Part shown: positions 7,195 to 14,853 of the stretch, one piece after another | How the letters are laid out: the number at the start of each line of letters is the position of its first letter | How positions within the stretch are numbered: the stretch's first letter is position 1 | Origin: Bacillota bacterium | GTDB taxonomy: Bacteria; Bacillota_I; Bacilli_A; Erysipelotrichales; Erysipelotrichaceae | Assembly: GCA_018065105.1 (NCBI GenBank) | Contig: JAGHTX010000098.1 | Span: 1 to 35,148 of the forward strand | Direction: 5' to 3' | DNA: 35,148 bases | Translations under genes and position numbers: made by a program | Notes under the pieces: model-generated | Database searches by the model: none | What the model was told of the DNA's origin: nothing | What the model saw: only the letters and a program-made list of their open reading frames with translations

Positions 7195-7793
7195 ACACTT
7201 CTTACCGCTTGTACAAATCGAACAATTTTCTCTGGATCCTTGCCAGGTTTGTCTGTATATTCAACCCCGCTGGAAACATCCACTCCATCAATTGGTAAAC
7301 TTAGAGCATCTTTCACATTTTCAGGGGTTAATCCACCGGCTAATAAGATCATTTTATTGGTTTGTGGTAGTTCTTTGATCAAATTCCAGTCAAAGGTTTT
7401 TCCACTTCCTGGACTAGGTGCATCTAAGACAAAACCCGCTACATTCTTCTTTTGATTGTACTTGTTGAAGGCATCCATATCGGATACATTAAAGGCTTTT
7501 AGCACAGGTATTTGAATCGCATCAAAGAGAGTTTCTTCTATTTCTCCATGAATTTGAATATAGTCAAAACCGGCTTCTTCTATTGCCTGAATTTGTTCCT
7601 GACTGGGTTTTACCGTAACGGCTACCTTTTTAATCGTTGGGTCAACCAATCTCATAATCTTTTTGGCATTTTCAATGGTGTTATTTCTCTTACTTTTAGG
7701 AAAGAATAGAACAAATCCGGTAAAGTCCACTTTTCGTTCATTTACATATTTTGTTTCAGATTCTTTCGTTAATCCACAAATTTTAATTTTCAT
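7191..7793 (-). CDS. trpF: Phosphoribosylanthranilate isomerase
   Basis: 200 residues, the usual length. The start MKIKICGLTK contains the catalytic Cys6; the phosphate-binding region includes LDAPSPGSGKTFDW (catalytic Asp124) and LLAGGLTPENV, followed by GVDVSSGVE. TrpF isomerises N-(5'-phosphoribosyl)anthranilate in tryptophan synthesis. No other trp gene is in the window; trpF instead leads an operon with an esterase, HD hydrolase, DUF1294 protein and flavin reductase. A TATAAT on the minus strand (7801-7806) ends 7 nt before the ATG, but AGGGAA between them may serve as a ribosome site. Confidence 0.9.
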   Translation of the reverse strand: MKIKICGLTKESETKYVNERKVDFTGFVLFFPKSKRNNTIENAKKIMRLVDPTIKKVAVTVKPSQEQIQAIEEAGFDYIQIHGEIEETLFDAIQIPVLKAFNVSDMDAFNKYNQKKNVAGFVLDAPSPGSGKTFDWNLIKELPQTNKMILLAGGLTPENVKDALSLPIDGVDVSSGVEYTDKPGKDPEKIVRFVQAVRSV

Positions 7794-7847
7794 ATTCCCT
7801 ATTATACTTCATTTTGTGTTTGTTGTTTCGTAAAATGCATAAGAATC

Positions 7848-7862
7848 TCACAAGATTTGTGA
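7848..7862. repeat. Short dyad TCACAA-N3-TTGTGA in the trpF/GH1 intergenic region
   Basis: Perfect 6-base arms separated by 3 bases lie in the 153-bp divergent region. This could be an operator, but the element is short. Confidence 0.35.
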
Positions 7863-7890
7863 ATGCGTTTTCAAAATATGCATAGTTCCT

Positions 7891-7929
7891 TTTCTATACC
7901 CATTTCTTTCATTATAATGAGTATAGAAA
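7891..7929 (+). promoter_or_regulatory. GH1 promoter flanked by a 9-bp inverted repeat (candidate operator)
   Basis: TATAAT lies at 7913-7918 with no good -35. TTTCTATAC (7891-7899) and its exact inverse GTATAGAAA (7921-7929) bracket the -10 about 30 bp apart centre to centre. The right arm covers the expected start of transcription, suiting a repressor site. Confidence 0.5.
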
Positions 7930-7946
7930 CAAGGAGGAATTATACT

Positions 7947-9434
7947 ATGAGTTTTCCAAAAGGATTTTATTGGGGTGGAGCTACCGCTGCCAACCAATAC
8001 GAAGGAGGATGGAACGAAGGTGGACGTGGTCCGGCTTTAACCGACTTCACAACAGGAGGAAGTGTAAAAGAACCAAGAATGGTTACTTGGATGGACAAAG
8101 AAGGTGTCATTCATAAAACACCAAACAAACCAATGGACGATACACTTCCAGAAGGTGCTGTAAAATATTGTGAAATGGAAGGATGTTTATATCCAAACCG
8201 TGAAGCCACTGACTTCTATCACCACTACAAAGAAGATATCGCATTGTTTAAGGAAATGGGATTCAATATGTTCCGTATGTCTATTTCCTGGTCAAGAATC
8301 TATCCAACAGGATTTGAAGCTGAACCTAACCAAGAAGGATTGGACTTCTATCGTGCTGTATTTGAAGAATTAAAAAGAAACGATATTGAACCATTGGTAA
8401 CGATTCACCACTTTGATACACCACTAGCTATGGTAGAAAAATATGGAGACTGGCTACACCGTGACTGCATCGATTTATTCGTAAAATACGCAACAACTGT
8501 ATTTACCGAATACAAAGACTTAGTAAAATACTGGTTAACATTTAACGAAATCAACAACGTTATTTCTTTATGTTCTATGTTTGGTGGAATGTTCAACACA
8601 GATGAAGAATATCAAAAACGTTGTACACACCTACACTATCAATTGGTAGCTTCTGCTAAAGCCATCAAAGCAGGACACGAAATTAATCCTAACTTTATGA
8701 TTGGTTGTATGTTAAGCTCACCAACTGTATATCCTCACACATGCGACCCAGAAGACGTTATTAAAGCACAGCACGAAATGCAAGAATGTTTCTGGTACGC
8801 TGGAGATGTTCACGTATTCGGATACTATTCACCTTTCGCAAAACGTATCTGGGCAGAACACAATGTAACATTAGATATCACAGAAGAAGACAAAGCTGCC
8901 TTAAAAGAAGGAACGGTTGATATGTTCACTTTCTCTTACTACATGACAAACAATACAACAACTCACAAAGGAGAAGCACAAGTAGGAGGAAACTTCGCAG
9001 CGGGTACTCGTAACCCATATCTAGAATATTCAGACTGGGGATGGTCTGTTGACCCTCGTGGTTTACAATATACATTAGAAATCACATACGATCGCTATCG
9101 TATTCCTCTAATGGTTGTTGAAAACGGAATTGGTGCATTCGACGAATTAGAAGCCGATGGTAGTGTGCACGATCCATATCGTATCGACTATTTCGCAAAA
9201 CACATCAAAACGATGGGACAAGCCATCGACAATGGTGTCGATTTAATTGCGTATACTCCATGGGGATGCATCGACTTAGTTTCTGCGGGAACTGGAGAAA
9301 TGCGTAAACGTTACGGATTCATCTTTGTTCACAAATTTGATGATGGAACTGGAGATCTATCTCGTAGCCGCAAAGATTCATTCTACTGGTACAAAAAAGT
9401 GATCGCTTCTAACGGAGAAGATTTATCGAAATAA
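7947..9434 (+). CDS. 6-phospho-beta-glucosidase (GH1)
   Basis: 495 residues from ATG 7947, which has AAGGAGG 9 nt upstream; an in-frame ATG at 7863 would add 28 unrelated residues and is rejected. It begins FPKGFYWGGATAANQYEG as in family GH1. The acid/base Glu201 is in TFNEINN and the nucleophile Glu392 is in VVENGIG. The SAGTGEMRKRYGF segment matches the phosphate-binding Ser-Lys-Tyr region of 6-phospho-glycosidases. It cleaves phosphorylated beta-glucosides such as cellobiose-6-P after PTS uptake. No PTS gene is adjacent, so the transporter must lie elsewhere. It is a single-gene transcript between its own promoter and a clear terminator. Confidence 0.9.
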   Translation: MSFPKGFYWGGATAANQYEGGWNEGGRGPALTDFTTGGSVKEPRMVTWMDKEGVIHKTPNKPMDDTLPEGAVKYCEMEGCLYPNREATDFYHHYKEDIALFKEMGFNMFRMSISWSRIYPTGFEAEPNQEGLDFYRAVFEELKRNDIEPLVTIHHFDTPLAMVEKYGDWLHRDCIDLFVKYATTVFTEYKDLVKYWLTFNEINNVISLCSMFGGMFNTDEEYQKRCTHLHYQLVASAKAIKAGHEINPNFMIGCMLSSPTVYPHTCDPEDVIKAQHEMQECFWYAGDVHVFGYYSPFAKRIWAEHNVTLDITEEDKAALKEGTVDMFTFSYYMTNNTTTHKGEAQVGGNFAAGTRNPYLEYSDWGWSVDPRGLQYTLEITYDRYRIPLMVVENGIGAFDELEADGSVHDPYRIDYFAKHIKTMGQAIDNGVDLIAYTPWGCIDLVSAGTGEMRKRYGFIFVHKFDDGTGDLSRSRKDSFYWYKKVIASNGEDLSK

Positions 9435-9441
9435 TATTTTG

Positions 9442-9469
9442 GCTCGTACAATCCTGTGCGAGCTTTTTT
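9442..9469 (+). terminator. Intrinsic terminator after the GH1 gene
   Basis: A 9-bp stem (9442-9450 with 9455-9463, one G-U), a 4-nt loop and six T. Confidence 0.85.
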
Positions 9470-9511
9470 GATGTGCATCTTGAAGCATTTTTTTGATAGT
9501 TTGTCAGACAT

Positions 9512-9542
9512 TTGATACATTTTCTTCGTTTCATGTTACAAT
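9512..9542 (+). promoter_or_regulatory. Promoter of the DMT transporter gene
   Basis: Extended -10 TGTTACAAT (9534-9542) with a poorly spaced TTGATA (9512-9517, 19 bp). Confidence 0.45.
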
Positions 9543-9566
9543 AGACTCGTTTTAGGAGGAAAGCCC

Positions 9567-10493
9567 ATGAGTTCCAAAACTTTTCGTAATTCATGTTTAT
9601 TAGTTTTAACCGCTTTAATCTGGGGTGTTGCCTTTGTTGCCCAAAGTTCAGGAGGCGATGCCATTGGTCCCTATTCATTTAACTGCATTCGTTCTCTGAT
9701 TGGGGGAATCGTCTTATTGCCTGTCATTAAAATACTCGATTCTTTTCAGTTAACCAATCGTAAACCTATGACCAAAAGAGAATGGTCTCTATTATTAAAA
9801 GGAGGCATTTCCTGCGGAATCATTCTATGTCTGGCCAGTAACTTTCAACAGTTAGGAATCAGTGCTGGAACACCAGCTGGAAAAGCGGGTTTCTTAACCG
9901 CCTGCTACATCGTGCTGGTACCTATCTTAGGCATTTTCTTAAAAAAGAAATGTCCATGGAATGTCTGGCTTGGTGTTATTTTTACCGTCATTGGTTTATA
10001 TCTTCTATGTTTGGACGAACGATTGACCTTCCAGTTTTCTGATATTCTGGTTCTAATCTGTGCCTTCATATTTAGCTTACATATTCTTGTTATCGATCAC
10101 TTCTCCCCTTTAGTGGATGGGGTGCGCATGTCATGTATCCAGTTCTTTACTTGTGGAATTCTAACCGCATTTCCTATGATTGGATGGGAAATTATCCCAA
10201 ACGGTACACACTGGATCCAATCCCTCTATACAATGGATGCCTGGATTCCTATTTTGTATGCCGGGGTTTGTTCTTGTGGAATTGCCTACACGCTACAAAT
10301 CATTGGACAACAAGATGTAAATCCTACCATTGCCTCTTTGTTGATGTCTTTAGAATCGGTATTTTCTGTACTGGCCGGTTGGGCTTTACTTCATGAAGTA
10401 TTGAGCACAAAAGAAATCTTTGGATGTGTCATTATCTTTATTGCGATTCTTTTGGCCCAGATTCCTTTTGAAAACTTACATAGAAAAAAATAA
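9567..10493 (+). CDS. EamA/DMT superfamily transporter
   Basis: 308 residues with about ten hydrophobic segments in two repeats, the EamA arrangement. The N-terminal LVLTALIWGVAFVAQSSGG and the second-half GVCSCGIAYTLQIIGQQDVNPT followed by LMSLESVFSVLAGW are characteristic of drug/metabolite exporters. Substrate unknown; located in the cytoplasmic membrane. AGGAGG lies 8 nt before the ATG. Monocistronic, converging on the unknown gene at 10522. Confidence 0.85.
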   Translation: MSSKTFRNSCLLVLTALIWGVAFVAQSSGGDAIGPYSFNCIRSLIGGIVLLPVIKILDSFQLTNRKPMTKREWSLLLKGGISCGIILCLASNFQQLGISAGTPAGKAGFLTACYIVLVPILGIFLKKKCPWNVWLGVIFTVIGLYLLCLDERLTFQFSDILVLICAFIFSLHILVIDHFSPLVDGVRMSCIQFFTCGILTAFPMIGWEIIPNGTHWIQSLYTMDAWIPILYAGVCSCGIAYTLQIIGQQDVNPTIASLLMSLESVFSVLAGWALLHEVLSTKEIFGCVIIFIAILLAQIPFENLHRKK

Positions 10494-10518
10494 ATGCGAT
10501 GATTTCTCACATCGCATT
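10493..10518. terminator. Bidirectional terminator between convergent genes
   Basis: 9-bp perfect stem 10493-10501 with 10510-10518, 8-nt loop, A-run on the left and T-run on the right, so it can serve both the DMT gene and the minus-strand operon. Confidence 0.8.
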
Positions 10519-10521
10519 TTC

Positions 10522-11439
10522 TTATTGTCCATTTTTTACTTCCTGGATCAAATCTAAAATTTCTTCTATTTTTGAATCACAAGGAATTTGATTTTCCACA
10601 CACCATGTAACAACCATAAACGTTACATTGTCCACATAATAGGTATTGTAGTTTCCCATTTCTCCATAGTTTTGTACAACTTTTTTAAAGTCGTGTAGAG
10701 CACGAGGACCATGAATGGCTTCAGCTAATTCCGCCTGGTATCCTTCGTCTTCTTGCTGGTCCATATAATCCAGCATGATCGAATAGGTATCCAAATCTTC
10801 TCTTCCTGGTAGGGCAATGAAGTTTTCTGTTAAATCCACTTGTTGCGCCAATTTAACTTGTTCATCCGAATAATCATCTTCTTCTACAAAAGCAGGGACC
10901 ATCACAATTTCTCCACTAAAGAAATTGTAGTATTGTTTCCAATATGGATCTTCATCAAAGAAAGCTTCGACCACATCTTCGATAAAGATTGGAACAATTT
11001 CGTCGTTTTCTTCTTGAAGACCAATGGTATACCATTCTTCTTCCTCATCTAGAAACGCTTCGCATCTTTGTTTCCAGATATCCATATTTTCTTTCATGCA
11101 GGCAGACAATTGCTCAAAAGCTTCTTCGCTTACAATTTCATGTTCTGCCATACTCTTATAAAACTTCTTAATACTGGCAGCTACTTTTTTCATGGTATTT
11201 GGGTTTGAACAAATACCTTTACGAATCGCATAGTCGCCTAAAAATAACGACACTTCTTCTCCACATCCCATTTCAATAGGTTGTTTGGTATAACGATTCA
11301 TATAATCGTTGATATAAAGAACAACGTTATCGATGTGTCCTTTTACGGCTCTTTCTTTGGTTCCACTTAGAACTAAATCTGTTTTAAAGATTTCTAAATA
11401 TTCCCCGTTTTCTTTTAATGTGTATTCATATTCTCTCAT
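10522..11439 (-). CDS. Unknown protein with SAM-like (integrase N-terminal-like) region
   Basis: 305 residues, acidic. I do not recognise the whole protein. Residues about 20-110 (LVLSGTKERAVKGHIDNVVLYINDY followed by FLGDYAIRKGI and NTMKKVAASIKKFYKSMAEHEIV) have the spacing of the helical SAM-like domain found at the N-terminus of tyrosine recombinases, but no catalytic Arg-His-Arg-Tyr domain follows. The middle is rich in Glu and Asp, and the C-terminus (HDFKKVVQNYGEMGNY then VTWCVENQIP) is slightly reminiscent of UPF0158-type proteins. It overlaps the 2H phosphoesterase gene by four bases (ATGA) and is last in its operon. Function unknown. Confidence 0.6.
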   Translation of the reverse strand: MREYEYTLKENGEYLEIFKTDLVLSGTKERAVKGHIDNVVLYINDYMNRYTKQPIEMGCGEEVSLFLGDYAIRKGICSNPNTMKKVAASIKKFYKSMAEHEIVSEEAFEQLSACMKENMDIWKQRCEAFLDEEEEWYTIGLQEENDEIVPIFIEDVVEAFFDEDPYWKQYYNFFSGEIVMVPAFVEEDDYSDEQVKLAQQVDLTENFIALPGREDLDTYSIMLDYMDQQEDEGYQAELAEAIHGPRALHDFKKVVQNYGEMGNYNTYYVDNVTFMVVTWCVENQIPCDSKIEEILDLIQEVKNGQ

Positions 11440-11972
11440 ATTGATTCCTCATTTAAATTCATTGTCCACACATCTTCATGTGGATTTACCTTTGCCAGAC
11501 CAATCTTTGTGATTCTTCCTTTTATCGGTGTGAAATGCGATTGGCAATACGCAAAGCCAGCTAACATCTCTTCCTTGGATAATTTTTTGGCCAAGGTAGA
11601 ATGCGGATACCAGTATCCTGGCTGATAATACTTATTCATACGAACATAAGGCGCTTTTTCCATTTGTTCATAAATCGTCTTTTGAAGACTTTGTAGATTA
11701 TAATCCATGACGGGTGCCATGTACAGTACATATGGAAAAAAGGCTCCAATGGAAACGAAATAGATTTCCATACTCGTCAGTTTTCCTTCCAGTTCTTCAA
11801 CAACGGGCAATAGATCTTCTACCTTTTTGGCATCCATTGCCGCCAGTGTTAAATGCGGTGGTACATTGTGGTCGATCATAAATGTATTTCCCGTAATCGA
11901 AGAAATATCGCTCATTATTTTTTGTATCGAACGATTGGTGTTCTCATCAAAATACACAGATACTAAATACAT
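11436..11972 (-). CDS. 2H phosphoesterase (2'-5' RNA ligase / LigT-like)
   Basis: 178 residues with two HxT-type motifs, PPHLTLA (His40, Thr42) and YPHSTLA (His124, Thr126), the defining pair of the 2H phosphoesterase superfamily. Members hydrolyse or form 2'-5' or cyclic phosphodiester bonds on RNA or nucleotides; the substrate is unknown here. It starts 3 nt after the DUF5714 stop, with AGGAAAA inside that gene's end, and overlaps the next gene by 4 nt. Confidence 0.8.
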   Translation of the reverse strand: MYLVSVYFDENTNRSIQKIMSDISSITGNTFMIDHNVPPHLTLAAMDAKKVEDLLPVVEELEGKLTSMEIYFVSIGAFFPYVLYMAPVMDYNLQSLQKTIYEQMEKAPYVRMNKYYQPGYWYPHSTLAKKLSKEEMLAGFAYCQSHFTPIKGRITKIGLAKVNPHEDVWTMNLNEESI

Positions 11973-11975
11973 AAC

Positions 11976-12530
11976 TTATTTTCCTGGAAAAAACGGACAT
12001 CTTCTTGTGATGCACTGTTTGTTGCGTGGATAGAATTCACACTCTGGTTTTTCGGTTTCCAAGCTGACTGGATAGTGCGTATTGATGTATTCAATCGCCG
12101 TTAACAGCGAAATCATTCCATCTCTTTTACAACAGCGAGGTCCATTTACTTCACCTAGAGTTTGAATGGCAGCAGAAGTAAACTTCATATGTTCTCCCCA
12201 GTTTCCATCACTAGAAAGTGGTCCTGTTCCATCAATAATGGCCAGAGCGGCTCCTACGGAAGAAACGGCTCCACATACGCCCCATAGACCACACATAGCT
12301 CCTGGCATACGTTCTCCTTCCTGCGCTATCTTTTCTAATGCTTGTTCAATATCAATCTTTCCTCCTGCATTATAAAAAGACTGTAGGATGCAGGCACCAT
12401 CTAAAATATGATGCTCCGGTCCATGTATATTCACAAGAGAATTCTTAGCGACGTTTTTAAACATTTGAATCGGATTGATTCCGGATTCTTTTTTTATGGC
12501 TTCAATAATTAAATAACTTTTTTCATTCAT
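11976..12530 (-). CDS. DUF5714 domain cysteine-rich protein
   Basis: 184 residues from ATG 12530. The cysteine-rich core (MCGLWGVCGAVSSVGAAL, then NGPRCCKRDG, a C-terminal CEFYPRNKQC and CPFFPGK) matches my recollection of DUF5714 proteins, which are found in anaerobes and have unknown function; metal or Fe-S binding is plausible. An upstream TTG at 12545 falls within the predicted promoter and is rejected. There is no ribosome site, and TATACT ends 6 nt before the ATG, so the mRNA may be leaderless. First gene of a three-gene operon. Confidence 0.65.
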   Translation of the reverse strand: MNEKSYLIIEAIKKESGINPIQMFKNVAKNSLVNIHGPEHHILDGACILQSFYNAGGKIDIEQALEKIAQEGERMPGAMCGLWGVCGAVSSVGAALAIIDGTGPLSSDGNWGEHMKFTSAAIQTLGEVNGPRCCKRDGMISLLTAIEYINTHYPVSLETEKPECEFYPRNKQCITRRCPFFPGK

Positions 12531-12536
12531 ACACTC

Positions 12537-12566
12537 AGTATACAAGAAGAAAGAAAAGGAAGTCTA
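12537..12566 (-). promoter_or_regulatory. Promoter of the DUF5714 operon, overlapping the preceding terminator
   Basis: On the minus strand TAGACT (12561-12566) and TATACT (12537-12542) are 18 bp apart. The -35 lies in the terminator stem of the upstream hydrolase gene. Predicted start of transcription coincides with the ATG at 12530. Confidence 0.4.
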
Positions 12567-12579
12567 CTTTGAGACTTCC
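12551..12579 (-). terminator. Intrinsic terminator of the alpha/beta hydrolase gene
   Basis: 8-bp perfect stem (12558-12565 with 12572-12579), 6-nt loop, then TTTTCTTTCTT on the minus strand. The stem reaches into the last codons of the gene. Confidence 0.7.
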
Positions 12580-13274
12580 TGAATGAATTGAAGAATTTGT
12601 TGAACGGTGATTTTTTGTTGGTCGTCTTTGGAAATGGTTGCCTGCCCATCTCCTTTTTGATCTCCATAGTTTCCAAACCCGGCGTGATTTCCTCCCTGGA
12701 TTACGTATTCTTTTGTATCCTTTGGAAGATTCTTCCTATTTTTATCATACGATTTTCTACTCAATACACCATCTTCACTGCCATATATCGATAAGACAGG
12801 TAGATTGGATGCGGATAGATTTTTTGTAGAATAGGAGGCCAAAAGAATCAAACCTTTAAATTGATCACTGTGCGCAGCTAAACACATACAGGCAGCACTT
12901 CCACCTAAAGAGTGTCCTCCCACATACCAGTTTTTTATATTTGGGTACTGTTCCATAATTTCATCGGCTGCATGGGTATCTAGTATCGCAAGATTGGCTG
13001 GCATGTGTACTACCACGCATAATATATTATTTTCTGACAATCTTTCCATTAATGGAGCATAGGATGAGAATTCCACTTTTCCACCAGGATAAAAGATCAA
13101 TCCTACTGTCGAATCTGCATTCCCATACACAATCTTCTCGGCACTTTCTTCCATTGTGTTTTCTAAAGATACACTTTCTTCGACTTGATAATAGTCTTGG
13201 ATATACCAATAACTTCCGGCAATTAACAGGACAATAATACTACATAAAACAACGCCTATTTTTTTTAGTTTCAT
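12564..13274 (-). CDS. Membrane-anchored or secreted alpha/beta hydrolase
   Basis: 236 residues. An N-terminal basic start and hydrophobic segment (about 5-20) form a signal anchor or signal peptide, with no lipobox. The catalytic triad is visible as Ser122 in GGHSLGG, Asp about 173 in YGSEDG and His about 197 in GGNHAGFG. The oxyanion strand LIFYPGGKVE is typical of the alpha/beta hydrolase group related to PF12695. Substrate unknown; it probably acts outside the membrane. GGAGG lies 7 nt before the ATG, and a terminator hairpin ends just before it, so transcription must read through from the methyltransferase genes or start within the hairpin. Confidence 0.75.
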   Translation of the reverse strand: MKLKKIGVVLCSIIVLLIAGSYWYIQDYYQVEESVSLENTMEESAEKIVYGNADSTVGLIFYPGGKVEFSSYAPLMERLSENNILCVVVHMPANLAILDTHAADEIMEQYPNIKNWYVGGHSLGGSAACMCLAAHSDQFKGLILLASYSTKNLSASNLPVLSIYGSEDGVLSRKSYDKNRKNLPKDTKEYVIQGGNHAGFGNYGDQKGDGQATISKDDQQKITVQQILQFIQEVSK

Positions 13275-13285
13275 ATATTTCCTCC

Positions 13286-13316
13286 AAAAAATAGTGCAAG
13301 AGATTTTCTTGCACTA
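13286..13316 (-). terminator. Intrinsic terminator after the RlmCD-like gene, abutting the next ribosome site
   Basis: 10-bp perfect stem (13292-13301 with 13307-13316), 5-nt loop, six U on the minus strand. The U-tract ends directly at the GGAGG of the hydrolase gene. Confidence 0.85.
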
Positions 13317-13320
13317 CATA

Positions 13321-14853
13321 TTAATCTTTCTTAAATCGCTTGTGTTCAAAACGCTTTTTTTCTCCATCGAATTTCTTATCCTTGCGATCAAAACGTTTTC
13401 TTTCTCCATCGAATTTCTTATCTTTACGATCGAAGTTTTTTCTATCTTTGTCAAACTTGCTTTCTCCATCTTTTCTAGGGGCTCTACGATCGTCTCTTTT
13501 TTCAAAAGAACGCGAATCTCTTCTAGGCTTTCTTTGTTTCGAAGGGTCCATCTTCTTTAATAGAACAACCGTTTCTACCAATCCAGTTTGACTGAACATA
13601 TCAAATGGCTGTACCGAAAGAATGCGATATTTTTGTTGAAGAACGTCTAAATCTTTTGCCAAAGTACTTGGGTTACAAGAAACATAGATCATGGTTTCAA
13701 TTTCGGAATCCAAAATCGCATTTTTCATTTCTTCATCCAAACCCGTTCTTGGTGGGTCAACAATTAAGCAGTCTACTTTTTCGACACGTTTTACATACGA
13801 TAATTCTTTTGCCGCATCCCCATGAATAAAATCGACATTTTCAATTCCATTTCTTTGGGCATTGTCTTCGGCATTTTCTACCGCATCCAGAATGGATTCG
13901 ATACCAATTACTTTTTCTGCTTTGTCGTGAACAAATAACGAAATAGCTCCAATTCCCGAATACGCTTCGACAATGACATGGCTTTGTGGGGTTAATCGGG
14001 CTACTTCTTCATACATCTGGATGGCTTGTTTGGTGTTTAACTGGAAGAAGGAACGTGGTAGTAAAGAAGCCGAATAATTGTTCAATTGGACTTCTACTTT
14101 TTCTTCCAATGCCAGGTGAATCATTTTGTCTCCAAACAATTCATGACTTTCTTCGTATTTCGAACGAACACTTTGCCAAAGGGAGCATACTTCTTCAATA
14201 TCTGCCACTTTTTGAATCATTTCTTCTGGTAAAGTATCTTCTCCCGTAATGAATACGACTTGTACTTTTTGATTGTATTCTTTTAAGACCAGCGTTTTTA
14301 AGCCGTCTCCTTTTTCTTTGTTGTAAAGGAAAAGATCGAATTGATTTACGATGTCTTCAATTTCCTTACGAACCTTTTCGATCGTCTTGGAGTGTGTGTA
14401 ACAACGATCTAAAGCGACAAAATTCGTTGTATTGCGTTCATACATTCCTGTCACGATACGCCCATCAATGCGTCCAAAAGGAAGTTTACAACTATTACGA
14501 TACGCTAGTGGTTCTGGATTTTTCACAATCGGAAGGATTCTTCCTTCATAATGTGCATATTTACTTAAAGAATCTTTTAGAATGGATTCTTTCATTTTAC
14601 ATTGTCCCTTATAATTTACAGACATTAACGAACACCCACCACATTGTTTCCAAATAGGACAGAATGGATGTCTACGATATTTACTTGGTTCAATTACTTC
14701 TACTAATTTGGCGATGTTGTATGTTTCTTTTTCTTCGACGATATTGATTTCTACGGTTTCATCAATGATCGCTCCAGGTACGAAGGTTGCTTTTTTGTCA
14801 ATGTAGGCAACACCTTCTCCGTTTATACCCCATCTTTTAATTTCTGTTTTCAT
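13321..14853 (-). CDS. rlmCD: 23S rRNA (uracil-5-)-methyltransferase, RlmCD/TrmA family, with repetitive charged tail
   Basis: 510 residues from ATG 14853 (GGAGA 5 nt upstream, ATGA overlap with rlmA); an upstream in-frame ATG at 14865 lacks a ribosome site. The N-terminal region is TRAM-like. Cys65, Cys71, Cys74 and Cys151 match the Fe-S ligand pattern of RumA. SAM-binding VEAYSGIGAISL, VDPPRTGLDE and catalytic Cys393 in YVSCNPSTLA follow. In B. subtilis the homolog methylates U747 and U1939. Residues about 435-510 are an unusual tail of Lys, Arg, Asp, Glu and Phe, including two 14-residue repeats built on DRKDKKFDGE; it is probably disordered and may bind RNA. The symbol is by homology; RlmD-like specificity is possible. 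Confidence 0.85.
   Translation of the reverse strand: MKTEIKRWGINGEGVAYIDKKATFVPGAIIDETVEINIVEEKETYNIAKLVEVIEPSKYRRHPFCPIWKQCGGCSLMSVNYKGQCKMKESILKDSLSKYAHYEGRILPIVKNPEPLAYRNSCKLPFGRIDGRIVTGMYERNTTNFVALDRCYTHSKTIEKVRKEIEDIVNQFDLFLYNKEKGDGLKTLVLKEYNQKVQVVFITGEDTLPEEMIQKVADIEEVCSLWQSVRSKYEESHELFGDKMIHLALEEKVEVQLNNYSASLLPRSFFQLNTKQAIQMYEEVARLTPQSHVIVEAYSGIGAISLFVHDKAEKVIGIESILDAVENAEDNAQRNGIENVDFIHGDAAKELSYVKRVEKVDCLIVDPPRTGLDEEMKNAILDSEIETMIYVSCNPSTLAKDLDVLQQKYRILSVQPFDMFSQTGLVETVVLLKKMDPSKQRKPRRDSRSFEKRDDRRAPRKDGESKFDKDRKNFDRKDKKFDGERKRFDRKDKKFDGEKKRFEHKRFKKD
13348..13431. repeat. Two 42-bp coding repeats in the methyltransferase tail
   Basis: Units 13348-13389 and 13390-13431 are near-identical in DNA and encode 14-residue tail units, differing mainly at single bases. 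Confidence 0.75.

Noticed and set aside
7863-7946. 28-residue N-terminal extension of the GH1 enzyme
   Set aside because: It includes the promoter -10 box, has no family similarity, and a strong ribosome site marks ATG 7947.
13321-13520. Small plus-strand frames over the methyltransferase tail, with repeated FLSPSNFLSLRSK
   Set aside because: These are the complement of the repetitive tail codons; they have no ribosome site or promoter.
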